Under the pieces are notes generated by a model. It made no database searches and was not told the DNA's origin. It worked only from the letters and a program-made list of their open reading frames with translations. Source: Arthrobacter cheniae (GTDB taxonomy: Bacteria > Actinomycetota > Actinomycetes > Actinomycetales > Micrococcaceae). From it: a stretch of 64,000 nucleotides of DNA. Both the position numbers and the translations under genes were made by a program. Of the stretch, positions 44,145-56,105 are shown piece by piece (position 1 is the stretch's first letter; every line of letters begins with the position of its first letter). The stretch covers positions 402,567-466,566 of the forward strand of contig NZ_QZVT01000001.1 of the NCBI RefSeq assembly GCF_003602275.1. Reading direction: 5' to 3'.

Positions 44145-47079
44145 CCTTGCGGGTCCCTTCGGGGTCGAAAAGCACGGTTTCGGCGACGACGACGTCGACC
44201 AGCTGGTCACCTGCGGCGGCCACCAGGGTCTCCCCGATACGGTTGCGGCCGTTCTTGATCAGTGCCAGGGCGAAGGTCCGGCCCAGGGCGGCACTGGAGT
44301 AGCTGGAGGTGACGAAGCCCTGCATCGGCACGGGACCGGCGGCCGGGTCGACGTCGATGCCGTGCTCCACCAGCTGGGTGCCTTCGGGGAGCCGGAAGGC
44401 ACGATCCACGGGCAGCACGCTCACCAGGTGCTTGCGGTCCTCGCGCTGGGCATCGGCCCGGGCGAAGGATCGCTTGCCGATGAACTCCTTGGCCTTGGAG
44501 ACCACCCATTCCATGCCTGCGTCCTGCGGGGTGACGGTGCCGTCGGTGTCCTGGCCGACGATCGGGTAGCCCTTCTCGGCACGGAGCACGTGCATGGTCT
44601 CGGTGCCGTAGGGGGTGATGTCGAATTCGGCGCCGGCGGCTGCCACGGCTTCCCAGGTGTTCAGCCCGTACCAGGCCGGCACGTTGATCTCGTAGGCCAG
44701 TTCGCCGGAGAAGGAGATCCGGCAGACCCGGGCCTGCACGCCGGAGGCGAGGGTGGTCTCTCGGAAGGTCATGAACGGGAAGGCTTCTGCCTCGAGCCCG
44801 CCATCCGCTGCGAGTTCCGGTGCGAGCTTGGCGATGACCGCTCGGGATCGAGGCCCGACGACGGCGATCGTGGTCCACTGCTCGGTGACCGAGGTGCAGT
44901 GCACGTCGAGGTCGGGCCATTCGGTTTGGAGCCATTCCTCCAGCCAGTCCAGCACCTTCGCGGCACCGCCGGTGGTGGTGGTCATGAAGTAGCGGTCGTC
45001 ATCGAGACGCAGGGTCACGCCGTCATCGAAGATCATGCCGTCCGCCGTGCACATGACGCCGTAGCGGGCAGAGCCCGGGGCGAGCTTCTTGAAGGCGTTG
45101 GTGTAGATGCGGTTGAGGAATTCACCGGCGTCCCTGCCGCGGATCTCGATCTTTCCGAGGGTGGTGGCGTCCATGAAGCCGACGGAGTCGCGGACGGCAG
45201 CGCACTCGCGCAGCACGGCCGCGTCCATGTCCTCGCCGGCCTGCGGGTAGTACCAGGGGCGCTTCCACTGTCCCACGTCCTCGAACAGGGCCCCCCTGGC
45301 CTCGTGCCACGGGTGGATGGACGTCTTGCGGGCGGGGTCGAACAGTTCACCGCGCTGGCGTCCGGCGAGTGCTGCAAAGGCCACCGGGGTGAACGGCGCA
45401 CGGTACGTGGTGGTCCCGATGTCACCGATGCCCCGCGACGCTTCACCGGCCGTGCGGAGTGCGGCGGCGATGACGCCGATCGCGTTGACGCCGGACGTCT
45501 TGCCCTGGTCGTTGGCGGTGCTGATGGAGGTGTAGCGCTTGATGTGTTCCACCGAGCGCATGCCCGCCCCGGTGGAGCGCAGGACGTCGGCCACGGACTG
45601 GTCGCGCTGGAAATCCACGAAGTGGGAGTGCCAGTCATCCGGCGTGCCGGTCTGACCCGGGACCAGCCACAGCTGGCGGGTCGGGGCGGACGCCTTCGGC
45701 TCGCCGGGAACGGACGGCTGCGTAGCCGACTCAAAGCCCACGGCCGTGGCGGCGGCTACGCCGGCGGAGATACCCTCGGCCAGGACATCCGCGAGGTCGA
45801 AACTACCGCGGCCGGAACCGATCGTCTGCTGGTTGGGGACCACCGTGCTCGGCACGAAAGCGGCCAGCTCGTCGTCCCAGCGCAGCTTGCCCTGCCGCTG
45901 CGAATGCAGGTGGACCAGCGGGCTCCAGCCACCGGAGACGGCCAGGAGGTCGCAGGCTATCTGCTCGGTCGGCGCGGTGAGTTCGCCGTCGTCGTTGATG
46001 CCGCGGACCGTGACGGTGTTCAGGCGACCGGTGCCGTCCGCAGAAGTGTCGACTACCGCGCTGCCGATCAGCACCCGTGTGCCGGCTGCGACGGCGGCAG
46101 CAGCCACATCGGTGAGCTGCGGACGGGCGTCCGCGACAGCTGCGATCTCGACACCGGCGGCGCGCAGGTCCGCGGCCAGAGCGTAGGCGCTGTCATTCGT
46201 GGTGCTGACGACGACGCGGTGTCCGGCGGCGACGGCGTAGCGGTTGAGGTAGCTGCGGACGGCGGAAGCCAGCATGATGCCCGGACGGTCGTTGTTCTCG
46301 AAGACCAGGGGGCGTTCGTGGGCGCCGGGGGCCAGCACCACCTGCGCGGCACGAATGTGCCAGATACGCTGGCGGGAGACGCCGGGTGCGGCGGGGCTCG
46401 ACAGGTGGTCGGTGCGGTTCTGGACGGCGATGACGTAGTTGGCGTCGTAGGCGCCGAACGCGGTGGTCCGGTTGAGAACGGTGGATTCGGAGCCCGAAAC
46501 GAGCTCGGCCTCGACGTCCGCCACCCATTCCAGGGCAGGCTTGCCTTCGATCGACTCGGCCAGCCCGGGGGCGGTCGACCCGGACAGCAGTGACCCTCCG
46601 AGCTCGGGCTGGTCATCCAGGAGCATGACGCGGGCGCCGCTGCGGACGGCTTCGCGGGCGGCGGCCAGGCCGGCAGGCCCGCCGCCGATGACCAGGACAT
46701 CGGTGTGGACGTACTTCTTGTCGTACTCGGCGCGGTCGTCCTCCGGGTCCAGCCTGCCCAGTCCGTTGAGCAGCTCTGCCTTCAGGCCGTCCACCAGGGT
46801 GACGGTCGTGGCCGGGAGCATGGACTCGGCCACGTGGCCCGTGAACCGGGGTTCGATACGAACCAACGCGTTGGATTCCTCCACGCCGGCGGACATTATG
46901 CCGCGGGCGCGGTTCTCGTACAGCGAGTTGCCGACGGCGATGCGGCCGTTGGCGAGCAGGGCTGAGGCGAGGGTGTCGCCGGGGTGACCGGTGAACTCCT
47001 CGCCGTCCACGGTGAAACGCCAGGAGATGGTGCGGTCGATGCGCCCGCCGGCGGCGAGGCGGGCGTTGTGGGAAGTCAC
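44137..47079 (-). CDS. soxA: Sarcosine oxidase alpha subunit
   Basis: A 980-residue subunit. It holds an N-terminal ferredoxin-like segment ([22 protein letters not shown]), a dinucleotide-binding domain with [21 protein letters not shown] (about 127-147), and a C-terminal GcvT-like folate-binding domain (about 590-975) with [42 protein letters not shown] and [16 protein letters not shown]. In this enzyme sarcosine is demethylated and the methylene is handed to tetrahydrofolate in the GcvT part. The start is GTG 47079, overlapping the soxD stop (GTGA) with GGAAGGAGC upstream. Confidence 0.96.
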   Translation of the reverse strand: MTSHNARLAAGGRIDRTISWRFTVDGEEFTGHPGDTLASALLANGRIAVGNSLYENRARGIMSAGVEESNALVRIEPRFTGHVAESMLPATTVTLVDGLKAELLNGLGRLDPEDDRAEYDKKYVHTDVLVIGGGPAGLAAAREAVRSGARVMLLDDQPELGGSLLSGSTAPGLAESIEGKPALEWVADVEAELVSGSESTVLNRTTAFGAYDANYVIAVQNRTDHLSSPAAPGVSRQRIWHIRAAQVVLAPGAHERPLVFENNDRPGIMLASAVRSYLNRYAVAAGHRVVVSTTNDSAYALAADLRAAGVEIAAVADARPQLTDVAAAAVAAGTRVLIGSAVVDTSADGTGRLNTVTVRGINDDGELTAPTEQIACDLLAVSGGWSPLVHLHSQRQGKLRWDDELAAFVPSTVVPNQQTIGSGRGSFDLADVLAEGISAGVAAATAVGFESATQPSVPGEPKASAPTRQLWLVPGQTGTPDDWHSHFVDFQRDQSVADVLRSTGAGMRSVEHIKRYTSISTANDQGKTSGVNAIGVIAAALRTAGEASRGIGDIGTTTYRAPFTPVAFAALAGRQRGELFDPARKTSIHPWHEARGALFEDVGQWKRPWYYPQAGEDMDAAVLRECAAVRDSVGFMDATTLGKIEIRGRDAGEFLNRIYTNAFKKLAPGSARYGVMCTADGMIFDDGVTLRLDDDRYFMTTTTGGAAKVLDWLEEWLQTEWPDLDVHCTSVTEQWTTIAVVGPRSRAVIAKLAPELAADGGLEAEAFPFMTFRETTLASGVQARVCRISFSGELAYEINVPAWYGLNTWEAVAAAGAEFDITPYGTETMHVLRAEKGYPIVGQDTDGTVTPQDAGMEWVVSKAKEFIGKRSFARADAQREDRKHLVSVLPVDRAFRLPEGTQLVEHGIDVDPAAGPVPMQGFVTSSYSSAALGRTFALALIKNGRNRIGETLVAAAGDQLVDVVVAETVLFDPEGTRKDG

Positions 47080-47483
47080 GTTGTTGCTCCTTCCGGGGCG
47101 GGAGTGCTGGCGGGGGTCGTGCTTGTACCGGAGATGTCCGGGGCCGTAGTCCCGGTGGTGGTGCTGTCCGGGGCGGTGCTGGCGGTGCCGGAGTCAGGTG
47201 CGGCGGCGGCTGCGTCCGGACGGGCCGTGCCCATCGGGTAGACGGCCTGGATCTCGTAGGTGACCGTGTCGCGGAGCATGTTGAACCACTGGCGGCAGCC
47301 GGTGCTGTGGAGCCAGCGTTCGGCGAAGGCACCCTTGGTGTTGTCGCGGTAGAACAGGAACTCGGCCCATTCGCGGTCGTTCAGCTCGTTCGGGTTCTCG
47401 GGGTAGGGCACGTGGGCCTGACCCCCGTAGTGGAATTCGGTCTCGTCCCGGGAGCCGCAGTTGGGGCATGAGATGAGGAGCAT
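47076..47483 (-). CDS. soxD: Sarcosine oxidase delta subunit with unusual tail
   Basis: A 135-residue zinc subunit. The conserved part is residues 1-87: [17 protein letters not shown] (Cys6, Cys9), [41 protein letters not shown] and YPMG. SoxD proteins normally end near here (about 85-100 residues). This one continues for about 48 residues of low complexity made of Ala, Thr, Ser, Pro, Asp and Gly (e.g. [20 protein letters not shown]). The gene is 14 bp after soxB and overlaps soxA by four bases. Confidence 0.93.
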   Translation of the reverse strand: MLLISCPNCGSRDETEFHYGGQAHVPYPENPNELNDREWAEFLFYRDNTKGAFAERWLHSTGCRQWFNMLRDTVTYEIQAVYPMGTARPDAAAAAPDSGTASTAPDSTTTGTTAPDISGTSTTPASTPAPEGATT

Positions 47484-47497
47484 GTCCGGACTCTCTT

Positions 47498-48718
47498 CTA
47501 GTGGGCCACGGCGGCTGCGCCGTGTTCGTCGATGAGGGCGCCGGTCTCGAACCGCTCCAGCGCGAACGGCCTGTTCAGTTCGTGGGGGGTTCCTGTGGCG
47601 ATGGTGTGGGCGAAGGTGAGCCCCGCCGCGGGGGTCCCCTTGAAGCCGCCGGTGCCCCAGCCGCAGTTGACGAACATGTTGTCCACCGGGGTAGTGCCGA
47701 CGATGGGTGAGGCGTCGAGCGTGGTGTCCACGATCCCGCCCCAGGTCCGGAGTACGTGTGCCCGCGCGAAGATGGGGAACAGCTCGACGGCGGCGGCCAT
47801 CTGGTGTTCGATCACGTGGAAGGAGCCGCGCTGGCCGTACCCGTTGTAGGAGTCGACGCCGGCGCCCATGACCAGTTCGCCCTTGTGGGCCTGGGAGACG
47901 TAGACGTGGACGTGGTTGGACATGACGACCGTGGGGTGGACTGGTTCGTGGAGTTCGGAGACCAGGGCCTGCAGGGGGTGGGACTGGATGGGGAGCCGGA
48001 ATCCGGCCATCTCGGCCAGGACCGAGCTGTGGCCGGCAGCGCACAGCCCCACCTTCTCGGTGTGGATGGTCCCCTGGCTGGTCTTGACGCCCACGACGCG
48101 GTTCCCGTCCTTCAGGAAGCCGGTGACCTCGCAGTTCTGGATGATGTCCACGCCGAGCTCGTCGCATTTGCGGGCGAAGGCCCAGGCCACGTGGTCGTGC
48201 TTCGCTATGCCGGCGCGAGGCTGGTACGTGGCACCCATGACCGGGTACCGGATGTTGTCGCTGATGTTCAGGATGGGGCACAGTTCCTTGACCTGCTGGG
48301 GGTCGAGCCACTCGGCGTCTACGCCGTTGAGCTTGTTCGCTCCGACGCGGCGCATGCTCTCGCGGACATCGCCCAGGGTGTGCGCGAGGTTCATCACGCC
48401 GCGCTGGCTGAACAGGAAGTCGTACTCCAACTCCTCGGGCAGGATCTCCCAGAGCTTGAGGGCGTGCTCGTAGATGGCCGCGCTCTCGTCCCACAGGTAG
48501 TTGGAGCGGATGATCGTGGTGTTCCGGGCCATGTTGCCGCCCGCTAGCCAGCCCTTCTCCAGGACCGCGATGTTGGTCATGCCGTGGTTCTTGGCCAGGA
48601 AGTAGGCGGTGGCCAGGCCGTGCCCGCCGCCGCCGACGATCACGGCGTCGTAGCTCTTCTTGGGGGTCGGGTTGTGCCAGAGGAATTCCGGGTGCTCCGG
48701 AAGCAGATCGGCCATCAT
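47498..48718 (-). CDS. soxB: Sarcosine oxidase beta subunit
   Basis: The catalytic 406-residue flavoprotein subunit that oxidises sarcosine. FAD motif [21 protein letters not shown] (about 26-46), [30 protein letters not shown] (the histidine region that carries covalent FMN in this enzyme group), [16 protein letters not shown] and [17 protein letters not shown] near the end. ATG 48718 (a double ATG) overlaps the glyA stop by four bases. With soxD, soxA and soxG it would form the tetramer producing glycine, H2O2 and methylene-THF. Confidence 0.96.
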   Translation of the reverse strand: MMADLLPEHPEFLWHNPTPKKSYDAVIVGGGGHGLATAYFLAKNHGMTNIAVLEKGWLAGGNMARNTTIIRSNYLWDESAAIYEHALKLWEILPEELEYDFLFSQRGVMNLAHTLGDVRESMRRVGANKLNGVDAEWLDPQQVKELCPILNISDNIRYPVMGATYQPRAGIAKHDHVAWAFARKCDELGVDIIQNCEVTGFLKDGNRVVGVKTSQGTIHTEKVGLCAAGHSSVLAEMAGFRLPIQSHPLQALVSELHEPVHPTVVMSNHVHVYVSQAHKGELVMGAGVDSYNGYGQRGSFHVIEHQMAAAVELFPIFARAHVLRTWGGIVDTTLDASPIVGTTPVDNMFVNCGWGTGGFKGTPAAGLTFAHTIATGTPHELNRPFALERFETGALIDEHGAAAVAH

Positions 48719-50013
48719 GCCACCTCGGTCGCGTCGGAGGAGAGGTTCGGGTAGAGGGGGAACTTCCCCGCCAGGATTTCGACCCGCTGCCGGAGTTCCG
48801 CCACGGTTTCGTCGCTGAACTCGCGCTTGAGTGCTGCGGCGATGATGTCCGCGACCTCGGTGAATTCCGTCTTCCCGAAGCCACGCGTGGCCAGCGCCGG
48901 CGTGCCGATCCGAAGACCGGAGGAGACCATCGGCGGACGCGGGTCGAAGGGCACGGCGTTGCGGTTGACCGTGATCCCGATTCGGTGCAGGCGGTCCTCG
49001 CCCTGCTGGCCGTCCAACTCCGAATTGCGCAGGTCCACCAGGACCAGGTGCACGTCGGTGCCACCGCTGACGACGGTCACGCCGGACTCTGCGACATCGG
49101 CGGACAGCATGCGTTCTGCGATGATGCGGGCTCCTTCGAGGGTGCGTTCCTGGCGGTCGCGGAACTCCGGCTCGGCAGCGAGCTTGAAGGCAACAGCCTT
49201 CGCGGCGATGACGTGCTCCAGCGGGCCACCCTGCTGTCCGGGGAACACCGCGGAGTTGACCTTCTTGGCGATACCGGCGTCGTTGGTCAGGATCACACCA
49301 CCGCGCGGGCCACCAAGGGTCTTGTGGGTGGTGCTCGTGACGATGTGGGCGTGAGGCACGGGGTTGGGGTGGAGTCCTGCGGCCACCAGGCCTGCGAAGT
49401 GCGCCATGTCCACCATCAGGTAGGCGCCTACCAGGTCGGCGATGCGGCGGAACTCGGCGAAGTCCAACTGCCGGGAGTACGCGGACCAGCCGGCGACGAT
49501 CAGCTTCGGCTTGTTCTCGACCGCCAGGCGCTCGACCTCGGCCATGTCGATCAGGAAATCGTCTTCACGCACTCCGTACGGGACGATGTTGTAGAGCTTG
49601 CCGGAGAAGTTGATGCGCATGCCGTGGGTGAGATGGCCGCCGTGCGCGAGATTCAGTCCGAGCAGCGTGTCCCCGGGCTGGATGAGGGCGAACATCGCCG
49701 CTGCATTGGCCTGGGCCCCCGAGTGGGGCTGCACGTTGGCGAATTCGGAGCCGAACAAGGACTTCAGGCGGTCGATGGCGAGCTGCTCGACCACGTCCAC
49801 GTGTTCGCATCCGCCGTAGTAGCGCTTGCCCGGGTAGCCCTCGGCGTACTTGTTGGTCAGGACGGACCCCTGCGCCTCCATGACCGCGGTCGGCGCGAAG
49901 TTCTCGGAGGCGATCATCTCCAGGGTGCCCTGCTGGCGCAGCAGTTCCTGCTGAACAGCGGCATGCACTAGAGGATCGGTCTCTTCGAGCGAGCGGGTCA
50001 ACACGTCGACCAT
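48715..50013 (-). CDS. glyA: Serine hydroxymethyltransferase
   Basis: A 432-residue PLP enzyme interconverting glycine plus methylene-THF with serine plus THF. Motifs: [32 protein letters not shown] split over about 33-63, [36 protein letters not shown] and the PLP Lys in [14 protein letters not shown] (about 231). ATG 50013 has TAGGAG upstream. It heads the soxBDAG operon, so here it likely consumes the glycine and methylene-THF made by sarcosine oxidase. This copy looks pathway-dedicated; a housekeeping glyA may exist elsewhere. Confidence 0.97.
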   Translation of the reverse strand: MVDVLTRSLEETDPLVHAAVQQELLRQQGTLEMIASENFAPTAVMEAQGSVLTNKYAEGYPGKRYYGGCEHVDVVEQLAIDRLKSLFGSEFANVQPHSGAQANAAAMFALIQPGDTLLGLNLAHGGHLTHGMRINFSGKLYNIVPYGVREDDFLIDMAEVERLAVENKPKLIVAGWSAYSRQLDFAEFRRIADLVGAYLMVDMAHFAGLVAAGLHPNPVPHAHIVTSTTHKTLGGPRGGVILTNDAGIAKKVNSAVFPGQQGGPLEHVIAAKAVAFKLAAEPEFRDRQERTLEGARIIAERMLSADVAESGVTVVSGGTDVHLVLVDLRNSELDGQQGEDRLHRIGITVNRNAVPFDPRPPMVSSGLRIGTPALATRGFGKTEFTEVADIIAAALKREFSDETVAELRQRVEILAGKFPLYPNLSSDATEVA

Positions 50014-50034
50014 CGTTTCTCCTAAGTCTGCTAG

Positions 50035-50057
50035 CTAATATCCCGTTGATATATTAG
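50035..50057 (-). promoter_or_regulatory. GntR-type operator before glyA-sox
   Basis: CTAATAT (50035-50041) and ATATTAG (50051-50057) form an inverted repeat. The 12-mer TTGATATATTAG (50046-50057; CTAATATATCAA on the minus strand) differs in one base from CTAATATATCAG at 50959. It lies 33-44 bp upstream of glyA, in an AT-rich promoter region. Confidence 0.65.
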
Positions 50058-50205
50058 TTGAGTGATTCTAGTATTATATCTCCCGCGGGAGGTGTCAACA
50101 GGTGACTGCAGCTCCCCGGCGGAGCCAGGAGCAGACGCACAGTTCACGAGGACGTGGAACGCAGCATTACAGGGCAGGGCTCCATTCCTGCCCTGGAGAA
50201 CGGCC

Positions 50206-50883
50206 CTAGGCGGCGAAGAGGGTCTCGCGCACAGCGTGCTCGAAGCCGCTGACGTGGAGACGCGCGAGCTCTCCGGCCCGGACTTCGTCCCCGTCGATGA
50301 CGGCACGGAGCAGGTCCACATGCTCATGCACGTGGTGCGACAGGTCGGGAAGGCGATCCAGGACCATGCACCAGATCCGTGTCGCAAGGTTGTCGTAGCG
50401 GATCAGGACGTCTTCGAGGTGGGGATTGCCGGCGGCTGCGTAGATGCCCTGGTGCACACGGGCATCCAGGCGCAGCGTCTCCACGACGGACGCCGCACTT
50501 GCGTCGAAGGACTCGACAGCGTGCATGACAGCCCTCAACTGCTCTCTCACCGGCTGCGTCGCCACCCGCGCAGCCCGGGAGGCCGCAAGGGGCTCGAGCT
50601 GGGTACGGATCTCGGAGATGAACGCGAGATCGGTGACCTCCACCCAGGTCGCGAAGGTCCCCCTCCGCGGATAGGAGATCACCAGGCGATCCAGCTCCAA
50701 CCGCTTCAGGGCTTCACGCACCGGCGTCCGGCCCACGCCGAGGTCCTTGGCGAGGTCGTCGTCATTGATCAGGTCGCCGGGCTTGATGTCCAGCATGAGC
50801 AGCCGGTCCCGGATGCGCTCGTAGGCCACCTCGGCCAGCGACCTCTTTGCCGCATCAGTGATTGCCAGAACTTCGTGAGCCAT
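50206..50883 (-). CDS. GntR-family regulator with FCD domain (1)
   Basis: A 225-residue FadR-subfamily regulator. Winged helix (about 12-78): RIRDRLLMLDIKPGDLI, DDDLAKDLGVGRTPVREALKRLELDRLV, SYPRRGTFAT. The FCD effector domain follows (SEIRTQLEPLAASRAARVA; LRLDARVHQGIYAAAGN; YDNLATRIWCMVL), with Asp and His residues placed for a metal site. It lies between the glyA-sox and purU-dmg operons, and both promoter regions carry a shared ATATATCA-type motif. It is clearly related to the second GntR at 58.0 kb. Confidence 0.88.
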   Translation of the reverse strand: MAHEVLAITDAAKRSLAEVAYERIRDRLLMLDIKPGDLINDDDLAKDLGVGRTPVREALKRLELDRLVISYPRRGTFATWVEVTDLAFISEIRTQLEPLAASRAARVATQPVREQLRAVMHAVESFDASAASVVETLRLDARVHQGIYAAAGNPHLEDVLIRYDNLATRIWCMVLDRLPDLSHHVHEHVDLLRAVIDGDEVRAGELARLHVSGFEHAVRETLFAA

Positions 50884-50958
50884 AGCGTGGACCCTTTCTC
50901 ATTCGAGCCAACAGGCTGTTGACCTTCACTCCTGACCAGTATACGCTCACTGTCAGTT

Positions 50959-50970
50959 CTAATATATCAG
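50959..50970. promoter_or_regulatory. GntR-type operator before purU-dmg
   Basis: CTAATATATCAG, one base from the perfect palindrome CTGATATATCAG, lies 35 bp before purU and 76 bp before the divergent GntR gene. Confidence 0.65.
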
Positions 50971-51004
50971 TCTCATGTTGCGGCATATACCTAAAGGAGG
51001 GGAC

Positions 51005-51919
51005 ATGACCCTAGTGGCGACAGACCCATCGACCAGCACGCTGCCTCAGTCGGAGGTCCACCTGGAGGAACAGACGAGGAAGTTCGTACTCACCCTGTCG
51101 TGCGTTGAACGGGCGGGCATCGTCCAAGCCGTGACCACCTTCCTCTTCGAACGTGGCTTCAACATCGACGAGCACCAGCAGTTCGATGACGGCCTCCGAC
51201 AGACACTCCATCTGCGCTCCGCCTTTTCCGGCTCGTCGGCCTACACCCCGGAGAGGCTTGAGGAGGAATTTCGTTCGATCGCCGACCGCTTCGACATGAA
51301 GTTCAGTTTCCATGACCAGACGAAGCAACGCATTCTCGTGATGGTGTCCAAGTTCGGCCACTGCCTGAACGACCTGCTCTTCCGCTGGCGGGGCGGAAGC
51401 CTCGGGGGCGATATCGCCCTGGTGGTCTCGAACCACGAGACCCATCGGGCCATGGCCGACGCCGCCGGCCTCCCCTTCATCTACCTTCCGGTGACCTCCG
51501 AGACGAAGGCGGCTGCCGAACAGCGCCTGCTGGAACTGGTGGACGAGTATGACATCGACCTCGTCGTGCTCGCCCGGTACATGCAGGTACTGTCCGACGA
51601 CCTCTGCCGCGCCCTTGAAGGCCGGGCGATCAACATCCACCATTCCTTCCTTCCGGGATTCAAGGGTGCACGCCCTTACCACCAGGCCTACGATCGGGGC
51701 GTCAAACTGGTGGGCGCGACGGCCCACTACGTAACTGCGGAACTGGATGAGGGTCCGATCATCGAACAGGAAGTCATCAGGGTCGACCACAGCTATGGAC
51801 CGACTGCCCTCTCCACCGTTGGCCAGGACGCCGAAGCACTGGCACTGTCACGCGCCGTGCGGTGGCACTGCGAGCACCGTGTGCTGCTGGATCGGACCAG
51901 CACCGTCGTGTTCCGGTAA
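51005..51919 (+). CDS. purU: Formyltetrahydrofolate deformylase PurU
   Basis: Hydrolyses 10-formyl-THF to formate and THF (304 residues). An N-terminal ACT domain (about 20-100; KFVLTLSCVERAGIVQ, IDEHQQFDD) is followed by the formyltransferase-fold domain with ILVMVSKFGHCLNDLL, VVSNHETHRAMA, INIHHSFLPGFKGARPYHQA and ATAHYVTAELDEGPIIEQ, which hold the catalytic Asn-His-Asp set. ATG 51005 has a perfect AAAGGAGG site 4-5 bp upstream, better than the TTG/ATG options above. It opens an operon with dmg, fchA, folD and pabB, and would regenerate free THF during betaine breakdown. Confidence 0.96.
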   Translation: MTLVATDPSTSTLPQSEVHLEEQTRKFVLTLSCVERAGIVQAVTTFLFERGFNIDEHQQFDDGLRQTLHLRSAFSGSSAYTPERLEEEFRSIADRFDMKFSFHDQTKQRILVMVSKFGHCLNDLLFRWRGGSLGGDIALVVSNHETHRAMADAAGLPFIYLPVTSETKAAAEQRLLELVDEYDIDLVVLARYMQVLSDDLCRALEGRAINIHHSFLPGFKGARPYHQAYDRGVKLVGATAHYVTAELDEGPIIEQEVIRVDHSYGPTALSTVGQDAEALALSRAVRWHCEHRVLLDRTSTVVFR

Positions 51920-51923
51920 ATAA

Positions 51924-54467
<2,544 letters not shown>

Positions 54468-54486
54468 CCTACCCACAGGATCATCC

Positions 54487-54540
54487 AAGAGCACGGCCCG
54501 GACTCGTCGCCCCGCAAGCGACGTCCGGGCCGCTGCTCTT
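54487..54540. terminator. Hairpin between dmg and fchA
   Basis: CGGCCCGGAC (54494-54503) pairs with GTCCGGGCCG (54523-54532), with inner CGTCGC and GCGACG stretches and an outer AAGAGCA/TGCTCTT pair. This is a strong hairpin 20 bp after dmg; it may terminate or attenuate transcription into fchA-folD-pabB. A 12-bp tandem repeat GCCCAAGCTCCA (54569-54592) follows it. Confidence 0.75.
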
Positions 54541-54606
54541 CCACGGCGTCTCGACCCCTGCCCAGTCGGCCCAAGCTCCAGCCCAAGCTCCAGCCCAGGA
54601 GAATCC

Positions 54607-55233
54607 ATGATCAGTTCAGAAACGATCGACGCCTACCTCGCAAGGCTTGCCTCACGCGAACCAACCCCGGGCGGCGGCGCAGCCGCGGCGCTCCACGCTG
54701 CCCAGGGGGCAGCGCTCGTCGCCATGGTGGCCAGATACACCACCGGCGTGAAATACGAGCAGCACGACGAACTCGTCAGGAGGATCATCAGCGCCGCCGA
54801 CGGGCTGGTAGCCGAAGCCCTGCGCCTAGCGGATGCCGACGAACAAGCGTTCCAGGGCGTCATGAAGTCGTACAAGCTTCCGTCCGGAACGGAAGAGCTC
54901 AAAGCCGCACGGACGGCATCGCTCCAGGAGGCGCTCATCCTGGCGGCGCAAACGCCTGCACAGCTCATCGGGCTCGCCAGCACCGTCGTGGAACTGGCGA
55001 CGGAGCTCTTCGAGGTTGCGAATACCACTGTGATCAGCGACATCGCTGCTGCTGCCGACGCAGCCCGCGCAGCCGCGACCACCGCCCGGGTGAACATCGA
55101 CATCAACGTGGTGGCCATTAAGGACGCCGCGGCCCGTTCGCGCTTGGCTGACCAGACCGACGGCCTCGAAGAGAAGGTCGTCCTGGCGGCGGACGCCCTC
55201 GTGAGGCGTGTGCGGAACAGGATCCTCGGTTGA
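54607..55233 (+). CDS. fchA: Methenyl-THF cyclohydrolase, FchA/cyclodeaminase family
   Basis: A 208-residue, mostly helical protein of the formiminotransferase-cyclodeaminase superfamily (PF04961). Typical features: LARLASREPTPGGGAAAALHAAQGAALVAMVARYT is spread over about residues 12-46, ADEQAFQGVMKSYKLP, AAQTPAQLIGLASTVVELA and ARVNIDINVVAIKD. Stand-alone members hydrolyse methenyl-THF to 10-formyl-THF. ATG 54607 has AGGAG upstream. Its stop overlaps the TTG start of folD. Here the neighbouring FolD seems unable to do this step, so FchA is likely the working cyclohydrolase. Confidence 0.9.
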   Translation: MISSETIDAYLARLASREPTPGGGAAAALHAAQGAALVAMVARYTTGVKYEQHDELVRRIISAADGLVAEALRLADADEQAFQGVMKSYKLPSGTEELKAARTASLQEALILAAQTPAQLIGLASTVVELATELFEVANTTVISDIAAAADAARAAATTARVNIDINVVAIKDAAARSRLADQTDGLEEKVVLAADALVRRVRNRILG

Positions 55234-56105
55234 GTGCCGTACTCCTCTCCGGGAAAGAATTGGCAAGGACCATCAAGCAAAAGGCCCACCAGGAGGCGCG
55301 CGACCTCGAAGCCGACGGATTCCACCCCTCGCTTGCAGTGGTCGTTGCCACCGACGACGGCTCCACGCACTGGTACGTCCGGTCCATCGAACGTGCCGCC
55401 GAGGGTACTGGCATCAGTTGCCGGATCGTGGACCTCGGCCCCGATGCCACCGCACAGATCCTGGTTTCCGTCCTGCAGGATCTCAGCGAGGATTCATCCA
55501 TTCACGGCATCATCCTCCAGACGCCTCTGCCTCCCGGCGTCGCGGCGGATAAGCTGGTCGGGCACATCACCCCCGAGAAGGACGTCGATGGGGCGAACCC
55601 GTCGAGTCTTGGCCGCCTTGCTGTGGGCCTGCCCTCGTTCGCACCTGCCACCGCCCGCGCCGTGATCGAGATCCTCGACCACTTCGACATCCCGCTGGCG
55701 GGCCGGAACGTGGTCGTCATCGGTCGTTCCGCCGTGGTGGGAAAACCGCTATCCCTGCTGCTGCTCGAGCGCGACGCCGCGGTGACTGTCTGCCACTCCA
55801 GATCAGGCCCCCTGGAGAGATACACCAGGAGCGCCGACGTCGTAGTCGTCGCAGCCGGGCGTACGGGACTGTTGAACGGCACCCATCTTTCGTCCGGGGC
55901 CGTAGTGATAGATGTCGGCACCAACGTCCTCCCTGACGGCTCCCTCGTCGGCGACGTCGACGAGGACAGCGTGCGGGGCGTCGCCGCGGCCCTGACTCCT
56001 GTTCCGGGCGGCGTCGGCTCCGTCACCACGTCCCTGCTTCTTCTGCACACGACCGAAGCCGCGCGGGAACGATCACGTGCCCTGGTCCGGGGATCGGCCG
56101 GATGA
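55230..56105 (+). CDS. folD: Methylene-THF dehydrogenase FolD lacking the cyclohydrolase lysine
   Basis: A 291-residue FolD-family protein. The start is TTG 55230, overlapping the fchA stop (TTGA). Dehydrogenase elements are intact: substrate-site Tyr49 in HWYVRSI, Gln in GIILQTPLPPG, the Asp in PEKDVDGANP, the NAD(P) motif VVVIGRSAVVGKPLSLLLLERDA and PVPGGVGSVTTSLLL. The catalytic Lys of the YxxxK motif (as in E. coli YVASK) is replaced by Ile53 (codon ATC at 55386-55388). In human and bacterial FolD that Lys is needed for cyclohydrolase but not dehydrogenase activity. The protein therefore looks monofunctional, with FchA next door supplying the second step. Confidence 0.93.
   Translation: MSAVLLSGKELARTIKQKAHQEARDLEADGFHPSLAVVVATDDGSTHWYVRSIERAAEGTGISCRIVDLGPDATAQILVSVLQDLSEDSSIHGIILQTPLPPGVAADKLVGHITPEKDVDGANPSSLGRLAVGLPSFAPATARAVIEILDHFDIPLAGRNVVVIGRSAVVGKPLSLLLLERDAAVTVCHSRSGPLERYTRSADVVVVAAGRTGLLNGTHLSSGAVVIDVGTNVLPDGSLVGDVDEDSVRGVAAALTPVPGGVGSVTTSLLLLHTTEAARERSRALVRGSAG

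Noticed and set aside
44116-46593. An 825-codon open frame on the plus strand opposite soxA
   Set aside because: Shadow of the high third-position GC of soxA; no recognisable domains, and soxA motifs are complete on the other strand.
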